This document shows, one piece after another, positions 17,139 through 25,024 of a DNA stretch of 32,295 nt. How positions within the stretch are numbered: the first letter of the stretch is position 1; every line of letters begins with the position of its first letter. The notes under the pieces are model-generated. The model saw only the letters and a program-made list of their open reading frames with translations, was not told where the DNA came from and made no database searches. Source of the stretch: Desulfobacteraceae bacterium (lineage in GTDB: Bacteria; Desulfobacterota; Desulfobacteria; Desulfobacterales; Desulfobacteraceae); contig JAABSK010000006.1 of NCBI GenBank assembly GCA_011390435.1, positions 1 through 32,295 of the forward strand, written 5' to 3'. A program made the translations under genes and the position numbers.

Positions 17139-18479
17139 ATGAAAAAGACCGAACACATTTCCGCCGGACAGTTTAAAGCTGGAAAAAACCAGCGGCTGAT
17201 CTATCAGGCCTATCTGGGCACCTGCCTGGGGGTTGCGCTTTATGACTTTCAGGCAGACGTCGGCGGGATGATTCACATCCTCCTGCCCGAACCTCCCGGA
17301 CCGGCATCCGCACTGGATCATCCTGAAAAATATGCATCCACCGGTCTCCCGCTGCTGATTGAAAAAATGGTCGATCTGGGAGCCAGGCGCGACAATATCC
17401 AGGCCACCATTGCCGGCGGAGCGCTTGTGGGCCCGATCACCCAGCAGGACATGAACCTGGATATCGGGGGACGCTCTGCAGATATTGCATCAGCGGTTTT
17501 AAAGGCCGCAGGCATTCACGTTGTCAACTCGGAAACCGGGGGATTTTTTACCTGCACACTGGAACTGGACATGGAAACCGGAAAAACCCGGATTCAAGCG
17601 GCGTGGGAGGATATTCAAAAATCCGGGGATGCATTCAAAGCCCCTTCCATGGATGAAATTTCTGCCACCATTGACCAGCTCAAACCCATTCCCCAGGCAG
17701 CGTTGAAAATATTGAGAATTTTTCAATCTCCCTATCACCATATCACCGACATTACTGACGAGCTGATCAAGGATCAGGTATTGGCCGCCCAGACCCTTAA
17801 ACTGTGCAATTCCGCACTGTATTCAGGCACAATCCAGGTGGACACGTTAAAAGATGCCGTACTGCTCATGGGCGAAGAAATGTTGGTGAAAACCATTGTT
17901 TGTGCTGCAGTGGACACCTATTACAAACAAAGCAGCGCATCAGGATATTCCCTGTGCCGCGGCGGGATCTTCTACCACAGTGTCGGTGTGGCAGAACTGG
18001 CTGAAAAAATCGCTGTAAAATCAAGATCCCCGTATCGAAAAACCGCCTATACCGCCGGACTGCTCCATGATATCGGCAAGGTGATTCTGGATCAATTTGT
18101 TGCAGACCGGTCGCCGCTTTTTTTCCGGAAACTTTCTCAGGGTAAAACAGATTTTCTGACCTCGGAAAAGAAACTGCTGGGCATTACCCACAGTGAAGCG
18201 GGTGCGATTCTGGCCAAGCGATGGCTTTTTTCCGGGGCACTGCACCAGGTGATCCAGTACCATCACACCCCGGAAAAAGCACAGGACGACAAAGCGCTGA
18301 TTTATATCGTCAACCTGGCAGATTATCTCATGGAAAAATTCAGCACCGGCTTTGAACTGGAAAAAATGGACCCGGACGGATTTGAAATCGCCCTTGACCA
18401 TTGCGGCCTGACTGTGGCAGATATTCCAGAACTGGTGGATACCATTCCGCTGAAAGTATTTAAAAATGAGGATTTCTGA
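17139..18479 (+). CDS. CheD-HDOD fusion protein (glutamine deamidase-like domain plus HDOD)
   Basis: The first half (about residues 1-165) is CheD-like. CheD normally deamidates Gln residues of chemoreceptors and binds CheC. The catalytic pair is present as Cys29 (LGTCLGVALYD) and His46 (GGMIHILLPEP), with 17 residues between them, as in the family. IAGGALVG, NLDIGGRSADI and VVNSETGGFFTCTLELDMETGKTRI follow. The second half (about 180-445) is an HDOD domain with QLKPIPQAALKILRIF, LKLCNSALYSG, AGLLHDIGKVIL and SEAGAILAKRW. HDOD modules are regulatory in signalling proteins. The ATG at 17139 is chosen because CheD domains begin there and a promoter lies just upstream; no start here has a clear ribosome binding site. 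The stop lies inside selA's first codons. Confidence 0.85.
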   Translation: MKKTEHISAGQFKAGKNQRLIYQAYLGTCLGVALYDFQADVGGMIHILLPEPPGPASALDHPEKYASTGLPLLIEKMVDLGARRDNIQATIAGGALVGPITQQDMNLDIGGRSADIASAVLKAAGIHVVNSETGGFFTCTLELDMETGKTRIQAAWEDIQKSGDAFKAPSMDEISATIDQLKPIPQAALKILRIFQSPYHHITDITDELIKDQVLAAQTLKLCNSALYSGTIQVDTLKDAVLLMGEEMLVKTIVCAAVDTYYKQSSASGYSLCRGGIFYHSVGVAELAEKIAVKSRSPYRKTAYTAGLLHDIGKVILDQFVADRSPLFFRKLSQGKTDFLTSEKKLLGITHSEAGAILAKRWLFSGALHQVIQYHHTPEKAQDDKALIYIVNLADYLMEKFSTGFELEKMDPDGFEIALDHCGLTVADIPELVDTIPLKVFKNEDF

Positions 18480-19905
18480 TCTGAAAAAACCAACACCCAT
18501 GACTGTTTCAGACAAACACCAGGTTTTAAGAGGCCTGCCTTCAGTGGATCATCTTTTAAGCTGCATACAGCAGGACACCCGGTTTGCAGAAATTCCCCGC
18601 AATGTCTGCCTGACATGCACCCGGACTGTCCTGGACCGGTTCAGACAGGATATCCTGGCAGATGGCTGTCCTGAAACGGATGATTCCGCCATTCTGCAGG
18701 AGATTTTTTCAGCAGCCCTGCGCAAAACCGCCCCCCGGCTGGTCAACCTGATCAATGCCACTGGCGTGGTACTGCATACCAACCTTGGGCGGGCCCTTTT
18801 ATGCGATGATGCCCTGGACAATATCCAGGCCATTGCTGCGGGATATTCCAACCTTGAATTTAATATTCCAGCCGGCAGGCGTGGGGTGCGGTATGCCGCA
18901 GTGGATGAACTGATCTGCGAACTTACCGGTGCCCAGAGCGCCATTGTGGTGAACAACAATGCCGGAGCTGTCCTGCTGGCACTGAACACCCTGGCCGAAC
19001 ACACCCAGGTGGTGGTTTCCAGGGGCGAGCTGGTTGAGATCGGCGGTTCATTCAGGATTCCGGATGTCATGGCCAAAAGCGGGTGTCTGTTAAAAGAAGT
19101 GGGCACCACCAACCGCACACACCTGCGGGACTATGAAAGTGCGGTGTGCGACCGGACCGGGCTGTTTTTAAAAGTCCATGCCAGCAACTACCGCATCGAG
19201 GGATTTACTGCCAGCGTCAGCCTGGCAGATCTGGTCGGCCTGGGCCGGCAAATGAACATCCCGGTTATGGAAGATCTGGGCTCTGGCACCCTGATCGATT
19301 TTTCAGCCTATGGCCTGGCTGCAGAACCCACGATTGCCGATTCCGTCCGCGCTGGCGCCGATATTGTCACCTTCAGCGGCGATAAACTGCTGGGCGGTCC
19401 CCAGGCCGGCATCATTGTCGGCAGCAACGCCGCCATTGACCGGATCAAAAAAAATCCACTGACCCGGGCGCTGCGCATCGACAAAATGACCCTGGCTGCC
19501 CTGGAATCCACGCTAAAACTGTACAGGGATGAACCAACTGCCATCCGGAAAATCCCAACCCTGAGAATGCTCACCATGCCTTTTGATCAGATCTGTAAAA
19601 AAGCAGACCTTCTGTTCACACGGCTCAAGGCAGATATCGGAACAGCAGCAGAAATCGCCCTGGCAGACATGAGTTCCCGGCCCGGCGGCGGATCATTTCC
19701 CGAACTTCAGCTGCCAACCCGATGCGTGACCATTGTGCCTGTGTCCCTGTCTGTCTCCAGACTGGAACAGGCCATGCGGCAGGCACCTGTGCCGATTATC
19801 GGACGAATTGATCAGGACCGGTACATTCTGGATCCCCGGACAATTCTGGACGGACAAGAATCCCTGATTTCATCAACCCTATCCACGATACTGGTAAAAA
19901 AATGA
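18466..19905 (+). CDS. selA: L-seryl-tRNA(Sec) selenium transferase (selenocysteine synthase)
   Basis: SelA is a PLP enzyme that converts seryl-tRNA(Sec) to selenocysteinyl-tRNA(Sec) using selenophosphate. The 479-aa length fits the family. Key segments are LINATGVVLHTNLGRALL near residue 90, YSNLEFNIPAGRRGVR, VVNNNAGAVLLALNTLA, VSRGELVEIGGSFRIPDVM, and the PLP-lysine motif VTFSGDKLLGGPQAGIIVG. It ends with the SSRPGGGSFPELQLPT segment. The ATG at 18466 overlaps the CheD-HDOD end by 14 bases; a second ATG 11 codons downstream (at 18499) is possible and neither has a clear ribosome binding site. selB and selD are not in this window. Its presence supports the in-frame UGA selenoprotein at about 31.1 kb. 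Confidence 0.97.
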   Translation: MRISDLKKPTPMTVSDKHQVLRGLPSVDHLLSCIQQDTRFAEIPRNVCLTCTRTVLDRFRQDILADGCPETDDSAILQEIFSAALRKTAPRLVNLINATGVVLHTNLGRALLCDDALDNIQAIAAGYSNLEFNIPAGRRGVRYAAVDELICELTGAQSAIVVNNNAGAVLLALNTLAEHTQVVVSRGELVEIGGSFRIPDVMAKSGCLLKEVGTTNRTHLRDYESAVCDRTGLFLKVHASNYRIEGFTASVSLADLVGLGRQMNIPVMEDLGSGTLIDFSAYGLAAEPTIADSVRAGADIVTFSGDKLLGGPQAGIIVGSNAAIDRIKKNPLTRALRIDKMTLAALESTLKLYRDEPTAIRKIPTLRMLTMPFDQICKKADLLFTRLKADIGTAAEIALADMSSRPGGGSFPELQLPTRCVTIVPVSLSVSRLEQAMRQAPVPIIGRIDQDRYILDPRTILDGQESLISSTLSTILVKK

Positions 19906-21125
19906 CACCCAAATTTTCATCAAAAGAGATTCATTTTTTAAAATCTGACGCTGATGATTTTTCAGTGACCCCGCCTGAAACGTTTCTGGCCGACCTGCTC
20001 CTGGATCCATCCCCCCAGATTCATGCCTTTGAAAAACGACTGGAAAAATCCAGAATTCCAGGCCGGTCTTTCCTGTGCGCTGTCATTCAAGTCGCTTCCC
20101 ATGCTTCGGCCGCTGTCATTGAAAAAGCACCTGACACCCTTGAAACGACCTTCAGTTCTTTTCTCGGCAACAACAGAGGGGTCTGGGAAAGTTTCAACAC
20201 CACCACATTTGCACTGGCTTTCTGGGATTATGACAATGAAAAAAACGCATCCAGGCTTCTGGACACACTGAAAGAAAAAATTCATACCGCCTTGAAAACC
20301 GATATCCTCATGGGGGTGGCTGTATTTCCATTTCACACCTTCTCAAGAACCCAGACATTTGCCAATGCCCTCAAAGCCATTGACCATGCTGCCTTTTTCG
20401 GGCCGGACACCCTGATCCATTTTGATGCCACTTCCCTGAACATCAGCGGTGACCGGTTTTACCAGATGGGGAAATTTGATCTGGCCATCCAGGAATATCA
20501 AAAAGGACTTGAGCTCAAACCCAAAGATATCAACCTGATCAACAGCCTTGGGGTCTGCTACGGTGTCATGGGAGAACTTGACAAGGCCAGACAGCAGTTT
20601 GAATCTGCCATGAAAATCAATGCCAATGAGGTCATGGTGGTGTATAACCTTGGTCTGCTCAGCCAGATCAATTCTGACACGGACAAGGCCATTGTTTATC
20701 TGAGAAAAGCCCACGGCATCAATGACCGGGTTTTTGAAGTTGAGGTGCTGCTGGCCCGGCTTTTAAAACAGAAGAACCAGCCGGATGCCGCCTTGAAACA
20801 CCTGGATGCTGCTGCCGGGGTCAACCCGGAATCCGCCCAGGTCGCCCGGATGAAAGGTGAAATTTTCCTTGAAAAAAAACACCCCCAGGATGCTGCCAGG
20901 CAATTCAACCTTGCCATCAAGCGCAACCCCTCTGATGCTGTTTCATTGTCTGGATACGCCAAATCCCTGGCCATGCAGAACAAAAACCTGAACATTGCCT
21001 TGAGTTTTGCCAGAAACAGCCTCGCCCTTGATCCGGAAAATTCAACCTTCAAAAAACGCCTGGCAGCCATTGTGGACAAAATCGAGAATTCTTCTGCCGA
21101 AGAACAGACCATTAAAACTGCATAG
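19902..21125 (+). CDS. TPR-repeat protein with a degenerate GGDEF-like N-terminal domain
   Basis: This 407-aa protein has no signal peptide. The N-terminal half (about 40-180) looks like a nucleotidyl-cyclase fold that has lost its active site: FALAFWDYDNEKNASRLLDTLKEKI, then LMGVAVFPFHTFSRTQTFANALKAIDHAAFFG, the position where GGDEF domains have their C-terminal helix. No GGDEF motif remains. From about 187 to 385 there are at least five TPR units (SGDRFYQMGKFDLAIQEYQKGLELKPKD, INSLGVCYGVMGELDKARQQFESAMKINANE and others), which usually mediate protein contacts. The start overlaps the selA stop (ATGA). The domain reading is inference; its role beside selA is unknown. Confidence 0.72.
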   Translation: MTPKFSSKEIHFLKSDADDFSVTPPETFLADLLLDPSPQIHAFEKRLEKSRIPGRSFLCAVIQVASHASAAVIEKAPDTLETTFSSFLGNNRGVWESFNTTTFALAFWDYDNEKNASRLLDTLKEKIHTALKTDILMGVAVFPFHTFSRTQTFANALKAIDHAAFFGPDTLIHFDATSLNISGDRFYQMGKFDLAIQEYQKGLELKPKDINLINSLGVCYGVMGELDKARQQFESAMKINANEVMVVYNLGLLSQINSDTDKAIVYLRKAHGINDRVFEVEVLLARLLKQKNQPDAALKHLDAAAGVNPESAQVARMKGEIFLEKKHPQDAARQFNLAIKRNPSDAVSLSGYAKSLAMQNKNLNIALSFARNSLALDPENSTFKKRLAAIVDKIENSSAEEQTIKTA

Positions 21126-21146
21126 AAAACAAGGATTTTTTCTCCC

Positions 21147-21716
21147 ATGGAACAGATTGTCCGCCAATGTGTTGAAGAAAATATTGCTGCGACACAGGCA
21201 TTTTTCAACCAGAACCTCCAGCAGATCGAAACCTGCGCTGTCATGATCAAAACCGCTCTGGACAACGGCAACAAACTCCTTTTGTTCGGCAATGGCGGCA
21301 GTGCTGCAGACTGTCAGCACATTGCCGCGGAATTTGTCAACCGTTTCCAGATGGAACGATACCCGCTTCCCGGCCTTGCCCTGACCACAGACACCTCTGT
21401 CATCACCAGCATTGGAAACGACTATTCCTTTGACGATATTTTTCTCAAACAGATCCAGGCCCTGGGAAAACCTGGGGATATTTCCCTTGGCATTTCAACC
21501 TCCGGAAACTCTCCCAACGTAATCAAAGCCATGACAGAAGCCAGGCGCATGGGCCTTAAAACCATTGGATTTTCCGGTCGGAACGGGCAGCTTGCCCAGT
21601 TGAGCGATGCTGCCTTCTGTGTGAATTCTCCTGTAACCGCACGGATACAGGAAATACATATCCTGCTGGCCCATATTCTGTGCGACCTTGTGGAAAGGAT
21701 GATCGTTGATGCCTGA
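21147..21716 (+). CDS. gmhA: D-sedoheptulose-7-phosphate isomerase
   Basis: GmhA converts sedoheptulose 7-phosphate to D-glycero-D-manno-heptose 7-phosphate, the first step of heptose supply for the lipopolysaccharide core. The 189-aa SIS-domain protein has LFGNGGSAADCQHIAAEFVNRF at about 49-70, LALTTDTSVITSIGNDYSFDDIF, ISTSGNSPNVIKAM for phosphate binding, and EIHILLAHILCDLVE at the C-terminus. Glu and His of the active site lie in AAEFVNRF and IHILLAH. AAGGA lies upstream of the ATG. The stop overlaps the next gene by eight bases. The presence of gmhA implies a Gram-negative envelope with heptose. Confidence 0.96.
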   Translation: MEQIVRQCVEENIAATQAFFNQNLQQIETCAVMIKTALDNGNKLLLFGNGGSAADCQHIAAEFVNRFQMERYPLPGLALTTDTSVITSIGNDYSFDDIFLKQIQALGKPGDISLGISTSGNSPNVIKAMTEARRMGLKTIGFSGRNGQLAQLSDAAFCVNSPVTARIQEIHILLAHILCDLVERMIVDA

Positions 21717-22668
21717 TACATTTAAACATCTGGATTACAGCCGGTTGAAAACCTATTCCATCATGGACCGCCACAGCACGGTAAGTGTCAAGGACTTTTC
21801 GCAGCCATGGAAGAACAACGGCCGGTTTTCCGATTTCCTGGACACCCTGCCGGCCATTCTTGCCGGAAACGATATCCGTGATGTCATCCATGCCATCAGC
21901 CTGGCAGCCAGAAACAGGCGGCCAGTATGTTTTGCCATGGGCGGCCATGTCATCAAAACCGGCATGTCCCCCCTCTTGATTGATCTGATGCAAAAAAAGA
22001 TCATCACCCTTGTGGCCATGAATGGTTCAGGGATTATTCATGACCTGGAAATCGCCCTCACCGGAAAAACATCTGAAGATGTGGCTCAGACCATTGGCAG
22101 CGGCAGCTTCGGCATGGCAAGAGAAACCACCGCCCTGATCAACCAGGCCATCAAAAATGCCCATGCCCAATCCATCGGCCTGGGACGGGCTGTCGGCAGC
22201 CTGATTCTGGAAGAAAACCTTGAATACAGGACCAGCAGCCTGACAGCCAGCGCAGCTGCGCTGGACATCCCGCTCACCGTACACGTCGCCATTGGCACCG
22301 ACATTGTCCATATGCACCCGGATTTTGACGCTGCTGCCTGTGGCGCCGCATCCCATTATGATTTCAAGGAATTCGCATCCCACATCACCCGCCTGGAGAA
22401 CGGGGTCTTTATCAATGCCGGATCAGCCGTGATCCTGCCTGAAGTCTTTTTAAAGGCCATTACCCTGGTACGAAACCTTGGCCACACCGTGGATGAATTT
22501 ACCACGGTCAATCTCGATTTTATCCGCCATTACCGCCCCATGACCAATGTGGTGAATCGACCCACCATGGGAAAAGGAAAAGGGATCAGCCTTGTGGGCC
22601 ATCATGAAATCCTGATTCCCCTGATCGCCGCAGGCGTGATCGAAGCAACCCAGCCAAACCCTGACTGA
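21709..22668 (+). CDS. Conserved protein resembling deoxyhypusine synthase (DHS-like fold)
   Basis: The 319-aa cytoplasmic protein shows glycine-rich segments laid out as in deoxyhypusine synthases: MGGHVIKTGMSPLLI, VAMNGSGIIHDLEIALTG, AALDIPLTVHVAIGTDIVHMHPDFD, GVFINAGSAVILPEVFLKAI, and NVVNRPTMGKGKGISLVGHHEILIPLIAAG at the end. These suggest an NAD-binding Rossmann-like fold. The bacterial family is not eIF5A-modifying, since bacteria lack eIF5A, and the catalytic Lys context is not clearly conserved, so the reaction is unknown. The ATG at 21709 follows AAGGATGATCGTTG; a TTG one codon earlier is less likely. The gene overlaps gmhA, which hints at a sugar or envelope-related job. Confidence 0.5.
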   Translation: MPDTFKHLDYSRLKTYSIMDRHSTVSVKDFSQPWKNNGRFSDFLDTLPAILAGNDIRDVIHAISLAARNRRPVCFAMGGHVIKTGMSPLLIDLMQKKIITLVAMNGSGIIHDLEIALTGKTSEDVAQTIGSGSFGMARETTALINQAIKNAHAQSIGLGRAVGSLILEENLEYRTSSLTASAAALDIPLTVHVAIGTDIVHMHPDFDAAACGAASHYDFKEFASHITRLENGVFINAGSAVILPEVFLKAITLVRNLGHTVDEFTTVNLDFIRHYRPMTNVVNRPTMGKGKGISLVGHHEILIPLIAAGVIEATQPNPD

Positions 22669-22672
22669 TTTC

Positions 22673-22714
22673 TTGACATGGATCAAGTTCATTCCAGCCC
22701 GGCAATGATATAGG
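22673..22714 (+). promoter_or_regulatory. FNR/HcpR-type operator in a class II promoter of the NapH-like gene
   Basis: TTGACATGGATCAA (22673-22686) is a near-perfect FNR-family palindrome (TTGAY-N4-ATCAA). TATAGG at about 22709-22714 can serve as -10. The operator centre at 22679.5 would lie about 41 bases before a start near 22720, the usual class II activation position. CRP/FNR-family candidates in sulfate reducers include HcpR. The site begins five bases after the preceding stop codon. Confidence 0.6.
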
Positions 22715-22767
22715 CTATGGAAATGATATCCACCATGGGAATGAACGCTTTACATCAGGGGCAAGTC

Positions 22768-23763
22768 ATGTCAACTCACACACGTTTCATTGCAAGAAAA
22801 GCGGTGCAGATCGCATTTTCAATACTGGTAATCACCATCGGAATACAGTTTTACCTGTTTGTCTTTCAGGCGGAAAAAGGCATTCTTCCCGGAATTGACA
22901 GGCCTCCCGGGGTGGAAGCATTTCTCCCCATCAGCGCTCTGGTCAGTCTGAAACACCTGGTTTTCACCGGCACCATCAACCGGGTTCATCCATCCGGTCT
23001 GGTGATCTTTTTGATCGTCTGCTCAACCGCCCTGCTTGCCAAAAAAGGATTCTGTTCGTGGGTATGCCCATTTGGGCTGCTGTCCGAATTTCTGGCCAGA
23101 ATACACCGCAGAATCTTTTCAAACGGCCTGACCCTTCCTGTATGGAGTGACATGCCTCTCAGGAGCCTGAAATATCTCCTTGCAGGCTTTTTTATTTACC
23201 AGATCTTTTTTAAAATGTCCCGCAGCAGCATCGAACAGTTCATACACAGCCCTTACAACCGGTTTGCCGACATCAAGATGCTGACCTTTTTCACCCAGAT
23301 TTCTCAAACGACGGTCATCGTTCTGTCAGCCTTGTTTGTCCTGTCCATTCTGATTCGTCACTTCTGGTGCCGGTATCTTTGTCCCTATGGTGCGATTTTA
23401 GGAATCATCGGGCTGTTCAGTGCCGGCCGGATCACCAGAAACCCATCCCATTGCACAACGTGTGGGAAATGCGAAAAAAACTGTCCCAGCCATATCCCTA
23501 TCCGACAGAAAACACAGATTCATTCGACTGAATGCACCGCCTGCCTGTCCTGCGTAAAAGCCTGTCCTGAAAACCAGGCCATTGGATTTTCATTTTTCAG
23601 GATACCAACAGGACCGGTCGGCCTTGCTCTGGTGATCGTCTGTCTGTTCGCCGCAGGAATTGCCACGGCCAAAATTACCGGCAACTGGCAAAATGATATT
23701 CCCAAAAAGGCCTATGTCGATGTGATCTCCCAGGACAAACTCCGCTCGTACGGGCATCCTTGA
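22768..23763 (+). CDS. Membrane 4Fe-4S ferredoxin, NapH/NosR C-terminal type
   Basis: This 331-aa protein is a likely quinol-linked electron carrier in the inner membrane. It has membrane helices near residues 15-35, 55-75, 84-102, 130-150, 180-200 and 290-310. Two CxxxCP motifs sit at membrane edges (FCSWVCPFGLLSEF and WCRYLCPYGAILG). Two ferredoxin-type 4Fe-4S motifs follow (CTTCGKCEKNCP and CTACLSCVKACP). This layout is that of NapH and the NosR C-terminus. The ATG at 22768 is chosen over 22717 because it has CAGGGG seven bases upstream and because the FNR-type promoter would start transcription at about 22720, downstream of the longer option. The operator suggests induction under anoxic or nitrosative conditions. 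Confidence 0.85.
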   Translation: MSTHTRFIARKAVQIAFSILVITIGIQFYLFVFQAEKGILPGIDRPPGVEAFLPISALVSLKHLVFTGTINRVHPSGLVIFLIVCSTALLAKKGFCSWVCPFGLLSEFLARIHRRIFSNGLTLPVWSDMPLRSLKYLLAGFFIYQIFFKMSRSSIEQFIHSPYNRFADIKMLTFFTQISQTTVIVLSALFVLSILIRHFWCRYLCPYGAILGIIGLFSAGRITRNPSHCTTCGKCEKNCPSHIPIRQKTQIHSTECTACLSCVKACPENQAIGFSFFRIPTGPVGLALVIVCLFAAGIATAKITGNWQNDIPKKAYVDVISQDKLRSYGHP

Positions 23764-23774
23764 AAAATACTGAC

Positions 23775-23803
23775 TTGAAAATATGCGGTTAAACGATTAT
23801 ATT
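23775..23803 (+). promoter_or_regulatory. Sigma-70 promoter of the fmdB-hemC-cobA/hemD-moaA operon
   Basis: TTGAAA (23775-23780) and TATATT (23798-23803) are separated by exactly 17 bases, a near-consensus pair in a short AT-rich gap between two genes. Transcription would start near 23810, about 35 bases before the ATG of the zinc-ribbon gene. Confidence 0.6.
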
Positions 23804-23844
23804 GGTTTGTTCAACCGATAAAACAATGCATGAGGTTAAAACAA

Positions 23845-24087
23845 ATGCCAATTTATGAATATCAGTGCAATGCCTGTGACAAACAGTTTGAAACCCTTGT
23901 CATGGGAAGCACAAAACCGGTATGTCCATCCTGCAGCAGTCTGGATCTGTCCCGACTGATGTCTGCCTGCGGGTTTATTTCAAAATCATCCGGTCCCGGC
24001 GGCCAAACCCAGGTAAAATCCGCTGCCGGCGCTTCCGGATGCAGCAGTTGTTCGTCTGCCAGCTGTTCATCCTGCGGGATTGGATAG
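23845..24087 (+). CDS. FmdB family zinc-ribbon regulatory protein
   Basis: The 80-aa protein begins MPIYEYQCNACDKQFE and has CxxC pairs at Cys8/Cys11 and Cys27/Cys30, which form the FmdB-type zinc ribbon. The C-terminal tail is Ser/Cys-rich (GCSSCSSASCSSCGIG), a feature often seen in anaerobe members, and could hold further metal. FmdB proteins are thought to be regulatory, but their function is not established. The ATG at 23845 is preferred over 23830 because GAGGT lies eight bases upstream and the family begins MP-x-Y-E-Y. Only four bases separate its stop from the hemC start, so it is the first gene of the tetrapyrrole operon. Confidence 0.9.
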   Translation: MPIYEYQCNACDKQFETLVMGSTKPVCPSCSSLDLSRLMSACGFISKSSGPGGQTQVKSAAGASGCSSCSSASCSSCGIG

Positions 24088-24091
24088 GGGC

Positions 24092-25024
24092 ATGAAAAAA
24101 CATATCATCATCGGTACCCGTGGGAGCCAGCTTGCCCTGTGGCAGGCCGATTTCATCAAATCAGAAATTCAACGGATGTTTCCGGATCTGGCCGTGGATC
24201 TGCGCATTATCAAGACCACCGGAGATCAGATCACTGATCGGCCCCTGGCCATGGTCGGGGGCAAAGGCCTGTTTGTAAAAGAAATCGAGGCCGCCCTGCT
24301 GGCAGGCGAAATCGACCTGGCGGTTCACAGCATGAAAGATATGCCTGGCGAGCTTCCCCAGGGCTTGACCATCGGCGCAATTCCCAAACGGGAAAATCCT
24401 CTGGATATTCTCATTTCACGGGATGGCCGCCTGCTGGCAGATTATGAAAAAGGTGCCAGAATCGGCACATCCAGCCTCAGGAGAGCCTCTCAGATCAAGC
24501 ATGCCTATCCAGATGTCACCATCGCCTCCATCCGGGGAAACCTGGATACCCGGATCAAAAAACTCAGAGCCGGAGAATATGATGCCATTGTTCTGGCTGC
24601 AGCCGGTCTGAAGCGGCTGGGGATGGAACACCAGATCACTGAATACCTGGATGAATCCATCATGACCCCGGCTGTGGGCCAGGGTGCCCTGTGCGTTGAA
24701 ACGCGGGAAAATGACCCGGATATCTCCGGGATCATGGCACAACTGAATCATCCTGATACCCAGGTCTGTGTAACAGGCGAGCGGGCCTTTCTGAAACAGA
24801 TTGAAGGCTCCTGCCATATTCCTGTGGCCTGTTATGCCAGAATACAGGATCAGATCATCAGCATGACCGCTGTTGTGGCATCTGAAGATGGAAAGACCCT
24901 GGTGAAGGAACATGCGCTTTCTCCGGCAGACAAGGTGATTGAATCCGGCCGCGAACTGGCAATGCTGGTGCTTGAAAAAGGGGGAAAAACAATATTGGAG
25001 CAACTGAATACCCATGACAAATAA
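24092..25024 (+). CDS. hemC: Hydroxymethylbilane synthase (porphobilinogen deaminase)
   Basis: HemC joins four porphobilinogen units into hydroxymethylbilane, a step common to heme, siroheme and cobalamin. The 310-aa length is usual. Recognisable parts are IIGTRGSQLALWQADFIK at the start, GKGLFVKEIEAALLAGEIDLAVHSMKDMP, RIGTSSLRRASQI, IRGNLDTRIKKL, and the dipyrromethane-cofactor Cys near residue 240 in EGSCHIPVACYA. The ATG at 24092 has GGGG upstream and avoids overlap with the zinc-ribbon gene, whose stop lies four bases before. The end overlaps the next gene by 11 bases, so translation is coupled to cobA-hemD. Confidence 0.97.
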   Translation: MKKHIIIGTRGSQLALWQADFIKSEIQRMFPDLAVDLRIIKTTGDQITDRPLAMVGGKGLFVKEIEAALLAGEIDLAVHSMKDMPGELPQGLTIGAIPKRENPLDILISRDGRLLADYEKGARIGTSSLRRASQIKHAYPDVTIASIRGNLDTRIKKLRAGEYDAIVLAAAGLKRLGMEHQITEYLDESIMTPAVGQGALCVETRENDPDISGIMAQLNHPDTQVCVTGERAFLKQIEGSCHIPVACYARIQDQIISMTAVVASEDGKTLVKEHALSPADKVIESGRELAMLVLEKGGKTILEQLNTHDK

